Source: Natronospira bacteriovora
GTDB taxonomy: Bacteria; Pseudomonadota; Gammaproteobacteria; Natronospirales; Natronospiraceae
DNA length: 64,000 bases
NCBI RefSeq assembly: GCF_030848495.1
Contig: NZ_JAVDDT010000001.1
Span: forward strand, 517,902 to 581,901
Direction: 5' to 3'
Part shown: one piece after another, positions 1 through 9,599 of the stretch
How positions within the stretch are numbered: the stretch's first letter is position 1
Layout of the letters: each line of letters starts with the position of its first letter
The notes under the pieces: model-generated
The model's database searches: none
What the model was told of the DNA's origin: nothing
What the model saw: the letters and a program-made list of their open reading frames with translations, nothing else
Position numbers and translations under genes: made by a program

Positions 1-14
1 AGCTGTTCGGACAT
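1..14 (-). CDS. Start of a CDS cut by the window edge, probably peptidyl-tRNA hydrolase
   Basis: An ATG on the minus strand at position 14 opens MSEQ and runs off the window. A purine-rich GGGGAG lies about ten bases upstream. In many gammaproteobacteria pth follows rplY on the same strand, so pth is the expected gene. Only four codons are visible and the identity is inferred from gene order alone. Confidence 0.35.
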
Positions 15-37
15 GCCGTGTTGCTCCCCGGGAAGAG

Positions 38-72
38 AGGACGGTCCCGGCCGAAAACCGGGACCGTTTCCG
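38..72. terminator. Hairpin downstream of rplY
   Basis: ACGGTCCCGG and CCGGGACCGT form a perfect ten-pair stem around a CCGAAAA-type loop, between the rplY stop and the next gene. There is a short T run only on the plus-strand side, so it may be a weak terminator or an RNA-processing hairpin rather than a strong intrinsic terminator. Confidence 0.4.
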
Positions 73-98
73 GATGTCGTCGGAGAAGGCGGGCGGTA

Positions 99-767
99 TT
101 ACTCGCCGCCTACCTCCTTCTTCTCTTCGCCCTCGGCCTTCTCCTCGGCCTCGGCTTCCTCTTCTTCCACATCTTCCTTGGCAGCGCGTGGCTGGTGGAT
201 GGACACCACCTGCTGGTCGTGATCCGCGCCGTGCATCAGCTCCACGATTTCCACGCCGGACGGCAGCTTGATGTCCGACAGGTGGATGGAGTCGCCCAGG
301 TCCAGCTCGCTCACATCCACTTCGATGTACTCGGGCAGATCCTTGGGCAGACAGGTCACTTCCACGTTGATCATGTTGTGGGTGATCACGCCACCACGCA
401 GCTTGACCCCGGGGCAGGTCTTTTCGCCTTCGAAGTGCAGCGGCACGGTCATGCGCAGCTTTTCCTTGGCGCTGACACGCTGCAGATCGATATGCTCCAC
501 CACGGTGGGCTTGTAGACGTGGCGCTGAAGATCCTTCAGCACGGCCTTTTCCTTCTTGCCGCCCACCTTGATCTCAAGCACGTGACTGTAGAAGGCTTCA
601 TGCTTGAGATGGTTGATCAGTTCGTCGTGATCCACGGAAATCGGGGTCGGCTCCTTGCCGCCACCATAGATGATCCCCGGGATACGGCCCTGACGACGCA
701 GGCGGCGGCTCGCACCTTTCCCCTTGTCGTCACGAGCCTCGGCATTGAGGCTGAATTCGTCAGACAT
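99..767 (-). CDS. rplY: 50S ribosomal protein L25/Ctc (long, TL5-type)
   Basis: This 222-residue protein belongs to the long L25/TL5/CTC class, which binds 5S rRNA in the large ribosomal subunit. The N-terminal L25 barrel (about residues 5-95) contains the conserved RRLRRQGRIPGIIYG stretch. The beta-rich CTC domain follows (about 100-190). The last 25 residues form an acidic Glu/Lys/Ala tail, common in TL5-type proteins. It is longer than the roughly 94-residue E. coli L25. The ATG is preceded by GGAGAG at good spacing. It lies downstream of prs on the same strand across a gap of about 110 bases, a conserved gammaproteobacterial arrangement. Confidence 0.96.
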   Translation of the reverse strand: MSDEFSLNAEARDDKGKGASRRLRRQGRIPGIIYGGGKEPTPISVDHDELINHLKHEAFYSHVLEIKVGGKKEKAVLKDLQRHVYKPTVVEHIDLQRVSAKEKLRMTVPLHFEGEKTCPGVKLRGGVITHNMINVEVTCLPKDLPEYIEVDVSELDLGDSIHLSDIKLPSGVEIVELMHGADHDQQVVSIHQPRAAKEDVEEEEAEAEEKAEGEEKKEVGGE

Positions 768-880
768 GTTTCACTCTCCGTATCGGACTTGGCCGATCTG
801 TCGTTATCGAAGCACTGTTTCCGCGACCAGAAACCAGGCTTCGCTCCACCCGTTCCCGGCACGGGAAACGGGTACCGGTC

Positions 881-1852
881 TCACTCTGCGTAGAGGGAGA
901 TCACCGATTCTTCATCACTGATCCGGCGCATGGTTTCCGCCATCAGATCCGCAATGCCCAGCTGGCGGATGCGATCACAGCCGGCAGCCGCGTCGTGCAA
1001 TGGAATGGTGTCGGTCACCACCAGCTCATCCAGCACCGATCCGCTGATGTTGTCGATGGCCTTGCCGGACAACACCGGATGGGCAATATAGGCCTTGACC
1101 TGGGCCGCGCCCTTTTCCTTGAGGGCGGCGGCGGCCTTGCACAGCGTGCCGGCGGTATCCACCAGATCGTCCACGATGACGCAGACCTTGCCGTCGACGT
1201 CACCGATGATATTCATGACCTGGGATTCGTTGGCGCGGGGTCGGCGCTTGTCAATGATGGCCAGGTCGGAATCACTCAGGCGCTTGGCAAAGGCACGCGC
1301 CCGGTCGGCCCCGCCCACGTCCGGCGACACCATGATGAGCTCGCGGCCGTCCTGCTCGGCCTGCTCCCGAAGGGTGCTCATGTCTTCAAGCAGCACGGGC
1401 GAGGCGTATACGTTGTCCACCGGGATATCGAAGAAACCCTGGATCTGATCAGCATGCAGGTCCATGGTCAGAACCCGATCCACCCCGGCCGAAGTCAGCA
1501 TATTGGCAACCAGCTTGGCGGTGATGGGTACGCGAGCAGCACGCGGGCGCCGATCCTGGCGGGCATAACCAAAATAGGGAATCACCGTGGTAATGCGCCC
1601 GGCGGAAGCCCGATACAGGGCATCCACCATCACCAGCAGCTCCATCAGGTTTTCATTGGAGGGCGGGCAGGTGGACTGGACGATGAACACGTCACGGCCG
1701 CGCACATTTTCGTTGATCTCAACGGCTACCTCGCCGTCACTGAATCGATCCACCCGGGCCTGACCCAGGGGCAAATTCAGCTTTTCGGCAATCCGTGCAG
1801 CCAGATCCGGGGTCGCATTCCCGGCAAAAACCATCATGTTCGCTACAGACAC
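881..1852 (-). CDS. prs: Ribose-phosphate pyrophosphokinase
   Basis: PRPP synthetase transfers pyrophosphate from ATP to ribose 5-phosphate, making the precursor of nucleotides, His and Trp. The protein matches the family end to end, with [10 protein letters not shown] near the start, the FSDGEV and NENVRG segments, the ATP-binding [10 protein letters not shown] region and the PRPP loop near [13 protein letters not shown] chose the GTG at 1852 because AAGGGG lies seven bases upstream. This gives 323 residues against about 315 in E. coli, and an ATG five or six codons further in is a possible alternative. It follows tRNA-Gln closely and may share its transcript. Confidence 0.95.
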   Translation of the reverse strand: MSVANMMVFAGNATPDLAARIAEKLNLPLGQARVDRFSDGEVAVEINENVRGRDVFIVQSTCPPSNENLMELLVMVDALYRASAGRITTVIPYFGYARQDRRPRAARVPITAKLVANMLTSAGVDRVLTMDLHADQIQGFFDIPVDNVYASPVLLEDMSTLREQAEQDGRELIMVSPDVGGADRARAFAKRLSDSDLAIIDKRRPRANESQVMNIIGDVDGKVCVIVDDLVDTAGTLCKAAAALKEKGAAQVKAYIAHPVLSGKAIDNISGSVLDELVVTDTIPLHDAAAGCDRIRQLGIADLMAETMRRISDEESVISLYAE

Positions 1853-1936
1853 CGTGCATCCCCTTGTTGGCCAGACAAAACCACCACCCACAAACGCCCG
1901 GCCGCACCACCGGATGGGGTGCGGCCGGGCTGAATA

Positions 1937-2011
1937 TGGCTGGGGCGGCAGGATTCGAACCTGCGCATGACGGGATCAAAACCCGTTGCCTTACCGCTTG
2001 GCTACGCCCCA
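1937..2011 (-). tRNA. tRNA-Gln (anticodon TTG)
   Basis: The minus strand reads TGGGGCG at the 5' end and CGCCCCA plus encoded CCA at the 3' end, forming the acceptor stem. The anticodon arm carries the loop TTTTGAT with anticodon TTG, and the T arm has GGTTCGAATCC. The length of 75 nt including CCA equals the E. coli tRNA-Gln. It sits between ispE and prs, as in many gammaproteobacteria. Confidence 0.97.
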
Positions 2012-2081
2012 GTCGAACACTGTCTTCGGCAGCGGCCCAGTCGGTCGCCGCATTTCGCTGTCCCGCCGAAGTGAGCGCGAG

Positions 2082-2110
2082 ATTATAGCAGCCGGGCTCC
2101 ACTTCGTGTA
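2082..2110 (-). promoter_or_regulatory. Probable promoter for tRNA-Gln and prs
   Basis: The minus strand has a perfect TATAAT at 2087-2082, about 70 bases before the tRNA 5' end. The -35 region around 2105-2110 (GTACAC) is poor, so the assignment rests on the -10 hexamer and its position. Confidence 0.45.
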
Positions 2111-2151
2111 CCCCGCCCCCGGATGCGCCTGTACGTAGCAGGAGACAAGGC

Positions 2152-3021
2152 TCAGCCGGCCTGTTCCGCCAGGGCATCCAACAGGGGGGAGCGATTGCGC
2201 CCTCGGGCAAGCCAGGCCTGCCAGCGACCGGGCAGGGTCTTCAACGCCGTTTCGCCAGCCGCGCGAGACGCCAAGGCCACGAATACGCAGGAACCCGTAC
2301 CGGTCAATCGCGCTTCCCCAAGGTCGGAAAGCCACTCGAGTGCTTCGGCCACGGGCGGATGGAGTGCACGGGCGATGGGCTGAAAATCATTGCGGCTGCG
2401 GCCAGCGAGAAAATCCTCCATGGCAATGGCCGGGCTGTCGCGACGCAGCTCCGGGTGCGCGAACAGCGCCCCGGTGGCAATGGCACAATCCGGGCGTACC
2501 ACCAGGTACCAGGGCTCGGGCAGATCCACCTCGCTCAAGCGCTCCCCTCGACCCTCCGCCCAGGCGGCCCGGCCGCGAACGAAAACCGGCACGTCCGCAC
2601 CCAGCGTCAGGCCGATCCGCGCCAGCCGGGACGGGGAGAAAGCAAGCCCCCAGAGATGATTCAGTGCGACCAGGACGGTGGCGGCATCGGAGCTGCCACC
2701 TCCGAGGCCCGCCTGACTCGGTATTTTCTTGTCCAACTCCACGACTGCGCCAAGAGCGGGCCGGCCGGCCGCCCGGCGCAGGGCGTCGGCCGCCCGAATG
2801 ACAAGATCGTCGGACTCGGGCACATCCACCAGCCCGCCCCGGCGCTGCAGAACGCCATCATCGCGGAGCTCGAAGCGCAGCTGGTCTCCCCAATCCAGGA
2901 ACTGGAACAGGGTCTGGAGATCATGAAAGCCATCCTCGCGACGTCCGGTCACATGCAGGAAAAGATTCAGCTTCGCCGGCGCCGGCCAGGTACCGGCAGC
3001 GGGTTGATACAGGGCAGTCAT
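2152..3021 (-). CDS. ispE: 4-diphosphocytidyl-2-C-methyl-D-erythritol kinase
   Basis: IspE phosphorylates CDP-methylerythritol at the 2-hydroxyl in the MEP isoprenoid pathway. It is a 289-residue GHMP kinase of usual length. PAKLNLFLHV at residues 14-23 holds the substrate-binding lysine, GLGGGSSDAA at 105-114 is the ATP-binding GHMP motif, and the third motif LTGTGSCVF is near the C-terminus. Its ATG overlaps the lolB stop by four bases, so the two are translationally coupled. The gene order lolB-ispE-tRNA-prs is typical. Confidence 0.95.
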   Translation of the reverse strand: MTALYQPAAGTWPAPAKLNLFLHVTGRREDGFHDLQTLFQFLDWGDQLRFELRDDGVLQRRGGLVDVPESDDLVIRAADALRRAAGRPALGAVVELDKKIPSQAGLGGGSSDAATVLVALNHLWGLAFSPSRLARIGLTLGADVPVFVRGRAAWAEGRGERLSEVDLPEPWYLVVRPDCAIATGALFAHPELRRDSPAIAMEDFLAGRSRNDFQPIARALHPPVAEALEWLSDLGEARLTGTGSCVFVALASRAAGETALKTLPGRWQAWLARGRNRSPLLDALAEQAG

Positions 3022-3674
3022 TCAGCGCTGTCGTCTGTGGCGGAAAAATCATTGTCGGGGATGGCGTCACCGAGCAGCCAGTTCCGGATACTGACACGCA
3101 GGCGGACATCGCCATTTTCGACCGTGACACGGCCGGGCAGCATCAGACCCTCCTGGGTATCATAGCGTTCGTAGTAAATCCGCCAGCCGGATTGAACCAG
3201 GTAAATCAGCAGGCCATCGTCATTGACCTGGCGGGTCTGTGGCGGGCTGCCTGGCGCCGGCATCCCCACCATCCACCAGCGCAGTTCGGAGAGGGGAACC
3301 CGCCAGCCCATCTCCCGCTCCAGCTCGACTTCGGGGCGGGCGGTCTCCCATACATCGCCGCGGCTGTTCTCGATGATCATCCAGTCCTGGCTGCCACGCA
3401 CCCGCGTGGTGCCGATGCCGAAGGTCCCGCGCAGGCGAAAATCCATGTAATCCTGCCACTGGGACCATTGCAGCGAGGCCGTCCAGCCATCATCCGGAGT
3501 GCGCAATGCAGCCCGGCCGTCCAGAGACCAGGCCTGCAGGCGCTCCAGTGACTGGCGGTGAGCCTGCCAGGCCGCCTCGTCGCCCTCGGCGTCCGGCAAT
3601 TCCGGCAGACGCGCACAAGCCGCCAGCAGCAGCAAAAATGACGTGGCAAAAATCAGTTTCCCAGTCGTTCCCAT
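3018..3674 (-). CDS. lolB: Outer-membrane lipoprotein receptor LolB
   Basis: LolB receives lipoproteins from LolA and inserts them into the outer membrane. The 218-residue product starts with a lipoprotein signal peptide ending in LLAAC (Cys about residue 20). The mature part carries LQAWSLDGRAAL and the LRGTFGIG and ENSRGDVWE segments typical of the LolA/B half-barrel, then WRIYYERY. Length and position beside ispE fit the family. It overlaps ispE by four bases and the upstream TPR gene by 22 bases, indicating one transcript. Confidence 0.92.
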   Translation of the reverse strand: MGTTGKLIFATSFLLLLAACARLPELPDAEGDEAAWQAHRQSLERLQAWSLDGRAALRTPDDGWTASLQWSQWQDYMDFRLRGTFGIGTTRVRGSQDWMIIENSRGDVWETARPEVELEREMGWRVPLSELRWWMVGMPAPGSPPQTRQVNDDGLLIYLVQSGWRIYYERYDTQEGLMLPGRVTVENGDVRLRVSIRNWLLGDAIPDNDFSATDDSAE

Positions 3675-5302
3675 GTCGCCCTCAGACGCTCATCCTCTGG
3701 CCAGCGGTCACTGGCCTCCTGGTAAAGACGGCGGGCGCCGTCCCGATCCCCCGTCACCCAACGAACCTCGCTCAGATTGGCGGCAATCTCGGCGGACGGC
3801 TGGCGCTGCCAGGCTCGCTCCAGCCACTTCAGCGCCTCCTGATTCCGGCCCAGGCGATATTCCACCCAACCCATGCTGTCCTGAATCGCGGCACTGTGGG
3901 GGCTTTGTCGCAGGGCTTCCCGTATCAGCCGCCGGGCATGGCGCAGTTCAACGCCCTGGTCGGCCAGGCTGTAGCCGAGGGCATTGCGCATGGCCGGCTC
4001 ATCCGGCCAGCGGGCATGGGCTTCGCGCAGCCAGCCCAGCCCCACGGAACTGCCACGGTCTGCCTGCAGCAGGGCAATCCCGCAGCGATAATGGCTCTCC
4101 GGGTTGCCGGCCGGTGAGGCCAGCACCTCACGACAGATGGCAGTGGCCATGTCGCGGTAGCCCCGGGTCGCCAGCACCGGTGCCAACTCCAGGAGAAACT
4201 CGCGGCGCTGTTCACCCAGTCCCTCACCCAGCAGCTCAATGCGCTCCAGGGCTTCCTCTTCGCGGCCCAGAGCCAGCAACATGTCGATGCCGCCGACCCG
4301 CGCGGAAAGGTGATCCTCACCGGAAAGGATACGGTCGAAACCCGCCAGCGCGGATTCGTAATCACCGGCCTGGCCGGCAACGCGGGCCCTTTGGTAGATG
4401 GTTTCCCTGACCCGGAAACCACGGCCTATCAGGCGCTCCATGTCGGCCACGGCTTCCTCGTACTGCCCGAGAAAGGCGTGCAGCAGACCGCGAGTGTAAA
4501 CGAGTGCGGAGGCTTCCCCGTCACTCTCGATCCTCGCGGCGACAAAGATCATGGCCTCCTCGCCCCGGTCCAGATCCCAGAGCAGGGTCACGAACTCCAG
4601 GGCATCTCCCAGGTCGCCCTCGGCTGCCAGCAGACGCGCCTCGGCCAATGCCGACGATAGACCGAGAACCGCCTCGGCCCTGAGTCGGAGCCATCGTGCC
4701 GACTGCCGTTGCGGATCCGACTTCTCGGCACGCGCCGCCAGCCGGGCGGCGTCTTCCGGACGGTGCAGGGACAGGGCAACACGCGCTCCCGCTTCCAGCA
4801 CCGCCGGATTCCGCTGATCCTGCATCAGATCCTGCATCAACCGCCATGCCCGCCACTGCCGGGGCTCGGACTGCAACTGCTGGGCCAATACCATCCAGTC
4901 TTCGTCACCGCCCCCCTCCAGCCAGCCCCGGAAGACGCGTTCACTGGCCTCCCGGCTTCCGGCCAGAAGTTCCAATCGCCCCACATACCAGAGCGCCTGC
5001 GGGCTGTCCGGGTTCAAGGCATGCCAGCGGCGTGCCATCAGCAGCGCATCCTCCCAGGCCAGGGCCTGAAGGGCATAGAGAGTGGCATCACGGGCGTAAT
5101 CGGCCGATGTCGTGGTCGGCATGGCTCCACGGTAATAATGCAGCGCCTGGTCCACATCCCCCCTGGCGCGCGCCAGCTCGGCCAGCAGAATGCGTTCACT
5201 CTGCTCCACACCCTCGGGCTGGTACGGCCTCTCCGGTGCGGCGCAGGCCACCAGCAGCCAGGCCAGCAAGGGGATTAATGTATAATGTGGCGAAATTTTC
5301 AT
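3653..5302 (-). CDS. Tetratricopeptide-repeat lipoprotein
   Basis: This 549-residue protein begins with MKISPHYTLIPLL and a lipobox ending VACAAP, so it should be a lipoprotein. The rest is a chain of helical TPR-like repeats rich in A, L, R and E, for example ARARGDVDQALHYYR, LGQYEEAVADMERL, AGDYESALAGFDRI and LGRNQEALKWLERA. No enzymatic motif is visible. TPR lipoproteins occur beside lolB in several gammaproteobacteria, and a scaffold role in envelope assembly is plausible but inferred. I chose the internal ATG at 5302 over an upstream in-frame start because it begins the signal peptide. Confidence 0.8.
   Translation of the reverse strand: MKISPHYTLIPLLAWLLVACAAPERPYQPEGVEQSERILLAELARARGDVDQALHYYRGAMPTTTSADYARDATLYALQALAWEDALLMARRWHALNPDSPQALWYVGRLELLAGSREASERVFRGWLEGGGDEDWMVLAQQLQSEPRQWRAWRLMQDLMQDQRNPAVLEAGARVALSLHRPEDAARLAARAEKSDPQRQSARWLRLRAEAVLGLSSALAEARLLAAEGDLGDALEFVTLLWDLDRGEEAMIFVAARIESDGEASALVYTRGLLHAFLGQYEEAVADMERLIGRGFRVRETIYQRARVAGQAGDYESALAGFDRILSGEDHLSARVGGIDMLLALGREEEALERIELLGEGLGEQRREFLLELAPVLATRGYRDMATAICREVLASPAGNPESHYRCGIALLQADRGSSVGLGWLREAHARWPDEPAMRNALGYSLADQGVELRHARRLIREALRQSPHSAAIQDSMGWVEYRLGRNQEALKWLERAWQRQPSAEIAANLSEVRWVTGDRDGARRLYQEASDRWPEDERLRATWERLGN
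5281..5286 (+). promoter_or_regulatory. Possible hemA promoter -10 element
   Basis: A perfect TATAAT on the plus strand lies 140 bases before the hemA start, inside the signal-peptide codons of the divergent TPR gene. No good -35 is visible, so this is a weak candidate. Confidence 0.25.
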
Positions 5303-5425
5303 CCGTTGCCCCGCTACGGATCCGAATTGATTTGAGGCTGGGAGAGACAGCGGAATGTCATCGAGCACCGTGCCGGACAGCAGCTGGCGACCCGCAACCA
5401 CCATCAGTCACATACCTTCCCGTCC

Positions 5426-6697
5426 ATGCCCCTGATTGCGCTTGGAATAAACCATAACACGGCCCCGGTCGAGGTCCGTGAACAGCTGAGCTTCGATCCG
5501 GGTGAACTGGGCTCGGTTCTGACGGCCCTGTCGGCATTGCCCGGGGTTCAGGAAGTGGCCGTCCTCTCCACCTGTAACCGCACCGAGATCTATTCCAGCC
5601 TGGACGAACACGGCAGTGATGCCCTGCTGGCCTGGCTGCGGGAGCGGGGCGTGCGCGACCCGGAGCGGCTGAATCAGGCACTCTATCAGTACCAGGATGC
5701 CGACGCGGTTCGCCATGCCATGCGAGTCGCCTGCGGGCTGGACTCCATGGTGCTGGGTGAACCACAGATCCTCGGACAGATGAAACAGGCCTACGAAGCG
5801 GCCCAGGCAGCGGGCACCATCCAGCGCGGCCTGCATCAGCTCTTTCAGGGCAGCTTCTCGGTTGCCAAGCAGGTGCGCACGGATACCGGCATCGGCCACA
5901 ACCCGGTGTCGGTGGCCTATGCCGCGGTGGATCTGGCCCGGCAGATCTTCGCCGACTTCGATCGCCACACCGCATTGCTTCTGGGGGCGGGAGAGACCAT
6001 CGAACTGGCCGCCCGTCATCTGGCACAGCGGGGCATCGGCCGCATGATCGTTGCCAACCGAAGTCCCGAACGGGCCCGTGATCTGGCCGCTGAACACGGG
6101 GGGTACGGCATCGCCCTGAACGAGATCCAGCATCACCTGGCGGAGGCCGATATCGTGATTGCCTCCACCGGCAGCCGGGAACCCATCCTGACCCTGCCGA
6201 TGATGAAGGCCGCCTTTCGCAAGCGCCGCCACAAGCCGGTGCTCATGGTGGACATTGCCGTGCCGCGTGATATCGCCCCCGAGGTCAGTCAGCTGGCGGA
6301 CGTCTTTCTGTACACCATTGACGATCTGCAGGAGACCATTCGCGAAAACCTTGCCTCACGGGAACAGGCGGCCGCACGCGCCCTGGAAATCGTGGAAGCC
6401 CGCTCGCGACAGGTGGCCGCCACATTGGCGGGCCTGGATGCCGTTCCCGCCATTCGTCAGCTGCGTGAAGACGCCTTCGCCCAGCGCGACCGCAGTCTGC
6501 GCCAGGCACGCCGGATGCTGGCGGCCGGTCGATCTCCGGAGGAAGTGGCCGAGCACCTGGCCCACACGCTGACCAATCGCCTCATACATCACCCCACCGT
6601 GCAGTTGCGTGAGGCCGGTGAGCAGGGGGATGAGCCATTGCTGAAGGCGGCACGTGCCATTTTTGGTGTGGATGATGTGGAGAAGAAAAAGCAATGA
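5426..6697 (+). CDS. hemA: Glutamyl-tRNA reductase
   Basis: HemA reduces glutamyl-tRNA to glutamate-1-semialdehyde, the first step of tetrapyrrole synthesis by the C5 route. The 423 residues include the catalytic cysteine in LSTCNRTE (Cys50), the conserved [13 protein letters not shown] block, the NADPH-binding LLLGAGE segment near 190, and the C-terminal dimerisation helices. The start matches the family N-terminus [15 protein letters not shown], although no strong ribosome-binding site is visible. The stop overlaps the prfA start by four bases, the conserved hemA-prfA coupling. Confidence 0.97.
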   Translation: MPLIALGINHNTAPVEVREQLSFDPGELGSVLTALSALPGVQEVAVLSTCNRTEIYSSLDEHGSDALLAWLRERGVRDPERLNQALYQYQDADAVRHAMRVACGLDSMVLGEPQILGQMKQAYEAAQAAGTIQRGLHQLFQGSFSVAKQVRTDTGIGHNPVSVAYAAVDLARQIFADFDRHTALLLGAGETIELAARHLAQRGIGRMIVANRSPERARDLAAEHGGYGIALNEIQHHLAEADIVIASTGSREPILTLPMMKAAFRKRRHKPVLMVDIAVPRDIAPEVSQLADVFLYTIDDLQETIRENLASREQAAARALEIVEARSRQVAATLAGLDAVPAIRQLREDAFAQRDRSLRQARRMLAAGRSPEEVAEHLAHTLTNRLIHHPTVQLREAGEQGDEPLLKAARAIFGVDDVEKKKQ

Positions 6698-7779
6698 AGG
6701 ACAGCATCCACCAGAAGCTGGATCAGCTCGAAGATCGCTTCGAAGAGATTTCCGCCCTGCTGGCGGAACCCGACACCGCTGGCGACCAGGAACAGTTCCG
6801 CAATCTGTCGCGAGAGTATGCCCGGCTCGAGCCGATCATGAAGGCCTTCCGGGACTACCGCGGGCAATTGGCCGATCTGGAAGCCGCGCGGGAAATGAGC
6901 CAGGACAGTGATCCCGAGCTGCGTCAGATGGGCGCTGAAGAAATCAGCCGGGGCGAGCGGCATCTGCAGGAACAGGAAGAACGGCTCATTCACCTCATGG
7001 TGCCCCGGGATCCCCACGATGACAGCAACCTCTTCCTGGAGATTCGGGCCGGTACCGGGGGCGATGAAGCGGCGTTGTTCGCCGGCGACCTGTTTCGCAT
7101 GTATTGCCGCTATGCCGAAAGCCGCGGCTGGCAGGTGGAAATACTGAGTGAAAGCCCCGGTGAAGTGGGTGGCTACCGGGAAGTCATCAGCCGAGTAGCG
7201 GGTGAAGACGCCTATGCCCACCTGAAGTTCGAATCCGGCGCCCACCGGGTGCAGCGGGTGCCGAAAACCGAATCCCAGGGTCGCATTCACACCTCGGCCT
7301 GCACCGTCGCCGTCATGCCCGAACTTTCTGCCGCCGAGGCCATCGAGATCAACCCGTCCGACCTGCGAGTGGATACCTACCGCGCAGCCGGGGCGGGGGG
7401 CCAGCATGTGAACAAGACCGATTCCGCCGTCCGCATCACCCATCTGCCCAGTGGAATCGTCGTGGAGTGCCAGGACGAACGCTCACAGCACAAGAACCGG
7501 GCACGCGCCATGTCGCTGCTGCAATCCAGGCTGGAAGCCGCGGAAGCGGAAAAACGCCAGCAATCCGAATCGGAAACCCGACGCAAACTGGTCGGCAGCG
7601 GCGACCGCTCCGAACGCATCCGAACCTATAATTTTCCCCAGGGCCGGGTCACGGACCACCGCATCAACCTGACCCTGCATCAACTGGAAAGCATCCTCGA
7701 AGGCCAGCTGGATCCGGTCATCGATGCCCTGATGCAGGAAGACCATGCCGAAAGACTGGCGCAGATGGCGGGTGATTGA
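6694..7779 (+). CDS. prfA: Peptide chain release factor 1
   Basis: RF1 ends translation at UAA and UAG. The 361-residue protein has the P-x-T stop-recognition tripeptide in [10 protein letters not shown] (residues 190-192) and the GGQ catalytic motif in [13 protein letters not shown] (235-237). The C-terminal [15 protein letters not shown] block is also present. It overlaps hemA by four bases. Unusually, prmC, whose product methylates the GGQ glutamine, does not follow directly; a palindromic repeat and a sulfur amino-acid block intervene. Confidence 0.97.
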   Translation: MKDSIHQKLDQLEDRFEEISALLAEPDTAGDQEQFRNLSREYARLEPIMKAFRDYRGQLADLEAAREMSQDSDPELRQMGAEEISRGERHLQEQEERLIHLMVPRDPHDDSNLFLEIRAGTGGDEAALFAGDLFRMYCRYAESRGWQVEILSESPGEVGGYREVISRVAGEDAYAHLKFESGAHRVQRVPKTESQGRIHTSACTVAVMPELSAAEAIEINPSDLRVDTYRAAGAGGQHVNKTDSAVRITHLPSGIVVECQDERSQHKNRARAMSLLQSRLEAAEAEKRQQSESETRRKLVGSGDRSERIRTYNFPQGRVTDHRINLTLHQLESILEGQLDPVIDALMQEDHAERLAQMAGD

Positions 7780-7780
7780 T

Positions 7781-7790
7781 CCCCCCCCCC
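7781..7790 (+). repeat. C10 homopolymer after prfA
   Basis: Ten consecutive C residues begin two bases after the prfA stop codon. It is non-coding, a plausible slippage site, and lies just before the hexamer palindrome. Confidence 0.8.
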
Positions 7791-7812
7791 CAACCCGGAA
7801 TCCATCGCACAG

Positions 7813-7926
<114 letters not shown>

Positions 7927-7962
7927 TTGCATTCACGGGCACAGACACGGCAGGTGACGGTC

Positions 7963-8979
7963 ATGGACATTCGTGAGGGCTTTGCCGGGGCAGTCGGCAA
8001 GACACCGCTGATCCGTCTGAAAGGGCTTTCCGAAGAATGCGGTTGCGAGATACTCGGCAAGGCGGAATTTCTGAATCCGGGCGGCTCCATCAAGGATCGC
8101 ACGGCACTGGGCCTGATTCTGGATGCCGAGAAGCGGGGACAGATCCGTCCCGGCGGCGTGATCGTGGAAGGCACCGCCGGCAATACGGGCATCGGCCTGG
8201 CACTGGTGGGACGCGCTCGTGGCTACCGCACCGTCATCGTCATGCCGGAAACCCAGAGTCGCGAGAAGATTGAAATGCTGCGCCTGTCCGGAGCGGAGGT
8301 GCGACTGGTTCCCGCCGTCCCCTACCGCAATCCGGAGAATTACGTTCATCAGTCGCGCCGGCTGGCCGAGGCCTTGTCACAGGAGGAAACGGCCGGTGCT
8401 TTCTGGGCCAACCAGTTCGACAACACCGCCAACCGGGATTTTCACGCGGCCACGACAGGTCCGGAGATATGGCAGCAGACAGACGGACGGGTTGACGCCT
8501 TCGTCTGCGCCGCGGGGACCGGCGGCACCCTGGCCGGCGTGGGACGTTACCTGCAGTCGCAGCGGGCCGGGATTCAGACCGGCCTGGCCGACCCGGCGGG
8601 TTCCGCCGTCTGCAGCCTGCTGCAACGCGGCGAGGCGGTCACGGAAGGAAACTCCATTTCGGAAGGCATCGGCAACAGCCGCATCACGGCCAATCTTGAG
8701 GGCGCGCGCATTGATCAGGCCTGGACCATCCCCGATGAAGAATCCCTGCCCCTGGTCTGGCGCATGATGGAAGAAGAAGGCCTGATGCTGGGCAGCTCCA
8801 GCGGAGTGAACCTGGCCGGCGCCCTGCGCATGGCCGAGTCACTGGGTCGGGGGCATACCATTGTGACCATGCTTTGTGACAGTGCCCTGCGCTACCGCGC
8901 CAAGCTGTTCAACCCCGATTTTCTGCAGGAAAAGGGTCTGCCCTTTCCGACCTGGTTGCGCGACGCCGTCAAGCCGTGA
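7963..8979 (+). CDS. Cysteine synthase family PLP enzyme
   Basis: This 338-residue fold-type II PLP enzyme probably makes cysteine from O-acetylserine and sulfide. LNPGGSIKDR holds the Schiff-base lysine, EGTAGNTGIGLAL is the phosphate-side loop, CAAGTGGTLAGVG binds the PLP phosphate, and LMLGSSSGVNL lies near the end. I chose the ATG at 7963 because AGGTGAC lies just upstream and the family N-terminus MDIREGFAGAVGKTPL starts there. CysK and CysM cannot be separated by eye. It lies opposite two other sulfur amino-acid genes. Its last 88 bases overlap the convergent oxygenase gene. Confidence 0.88.
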   Translation: MDIREGFAGAVGKTPLIRLKGLSEECGCEILGKAEFLNPGGSIKDRTALGLILDAEKRGQIRPGGVIVEGTAGNTGIGLALVGRARGYRTVIVMPETQSREKIEMLRLSGAEVRLVPAVPYRNPENYVHQSRRLAEALSQEETAGAFWANQFDNTANRDFHAATTGPEIWQQTDGRVDAFVCAAGTGGTLAGVGRYLQSQRAGIQTGLADPAGSAVCSLLQRGEAVTEGNSISEGIGNSRITANLEGARIDQAWTIPDEESLPLVWRMMEEEGLMLGSSSGVNLAGALRMAESLGRGHTIVTMLCDSALRYRAKLFNPDFLQEKGLPFPTWLRDAVKP

Positions 8980-9599
8980 AGCCTGGATGAGTCGCGGCGA
9001 AACCAGCCCACGACCGAGAGCCGTTCCCGCCGGGTCTCGATCACTTCATGGGGAAGTCGGTCACTGAGAAAACAGACAAAGCGCCCCGGCGAGGGGTAGA
9101 GATCGACCGCTGACTTTCCCTCCGGATACAGACGGAGCTGACCGCCGTACTCCGGCCGCCATCGGCTGTTCAGGTACAGCACGGTGGACAGGACCCGGGC
9201 ATCGTCATCCCGGAAGCGATCCACGTGACGAGCGTATCGCGCACCAGGGGGATAAACAGCGTAGTGCCCTTCCCAGTGCCGTATGCCCAGCATGAGGGCC
9301 TGGTTGAGACTCAGGCGCAGCTGTTCAATACGCTCCTGCCAGGCGGCTTCCATGCCACGCCGGGCTTTCGGGTTCAGCCAGCAGATACGATCACCGCGGA
9401 TGGCCTGGACACGAGCCCGGGAAGCCGCCCTTCCCACCGCCGCATCACGGAAGCTGCCAAGCTGAAGGCGCCGACGGAGGTTTCGCCGAAAACGTTCCAC
9501 CTCCGTCGGCAACAACAGATGATCACTGACGGCCCAGCCCTGATCAATCAGCGAATCAAGCAGCTGATCAAACAACGGCGATACTGGCGTATCAGGCAT
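8892..9599 (-). CDS. 2-oxoglutarate/Fe(II)-dependent oxygenase (prolyl-4-hydroxylase/SM-20-like)
   Basis: The 235-residue product looks like a small cupin-fold 2OG-Fe(II) dioxygenase. The metal ligands are visible as H-x-D in YARHVDRF and a distal histidine in LPHEVI. The 2OG-binding arginine is in RERLSVVGWFRR, and STVLYLN and WRPEYGGQLRLY are typical core strands. The substrate is unknown; family members hydroxylate protein prolines or small amino acids. The start ATG at 9599 overlaps the SseB-like stop by eight bases, so they are coupled. Roughly the last 30 residues read antisense through the cysteine synthase gene and look non-conserved. Confidence 0.75.
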   Translation of the reverse strand: MPDTPVSPLFDQLLDSLIDQGWAVSDHLLLPTEVERFRRNLRRRLQLGSFRDAAVGRAASRARVQAIRGDRICWLNPKARRGMEAAWQERIEQLRLSLNQALMLGIRHWEGHYAVYPPGARYARHVDRFRDDDARVLSTVLYLNSRWRPEYGGQLRLYPEGKSAVDLYPSPGRFVCFLSDRLPHEVIETRRERLSVVGWFRRDSSRLHGLTASRNQVGKGRPFSCRKSGLNSLAR

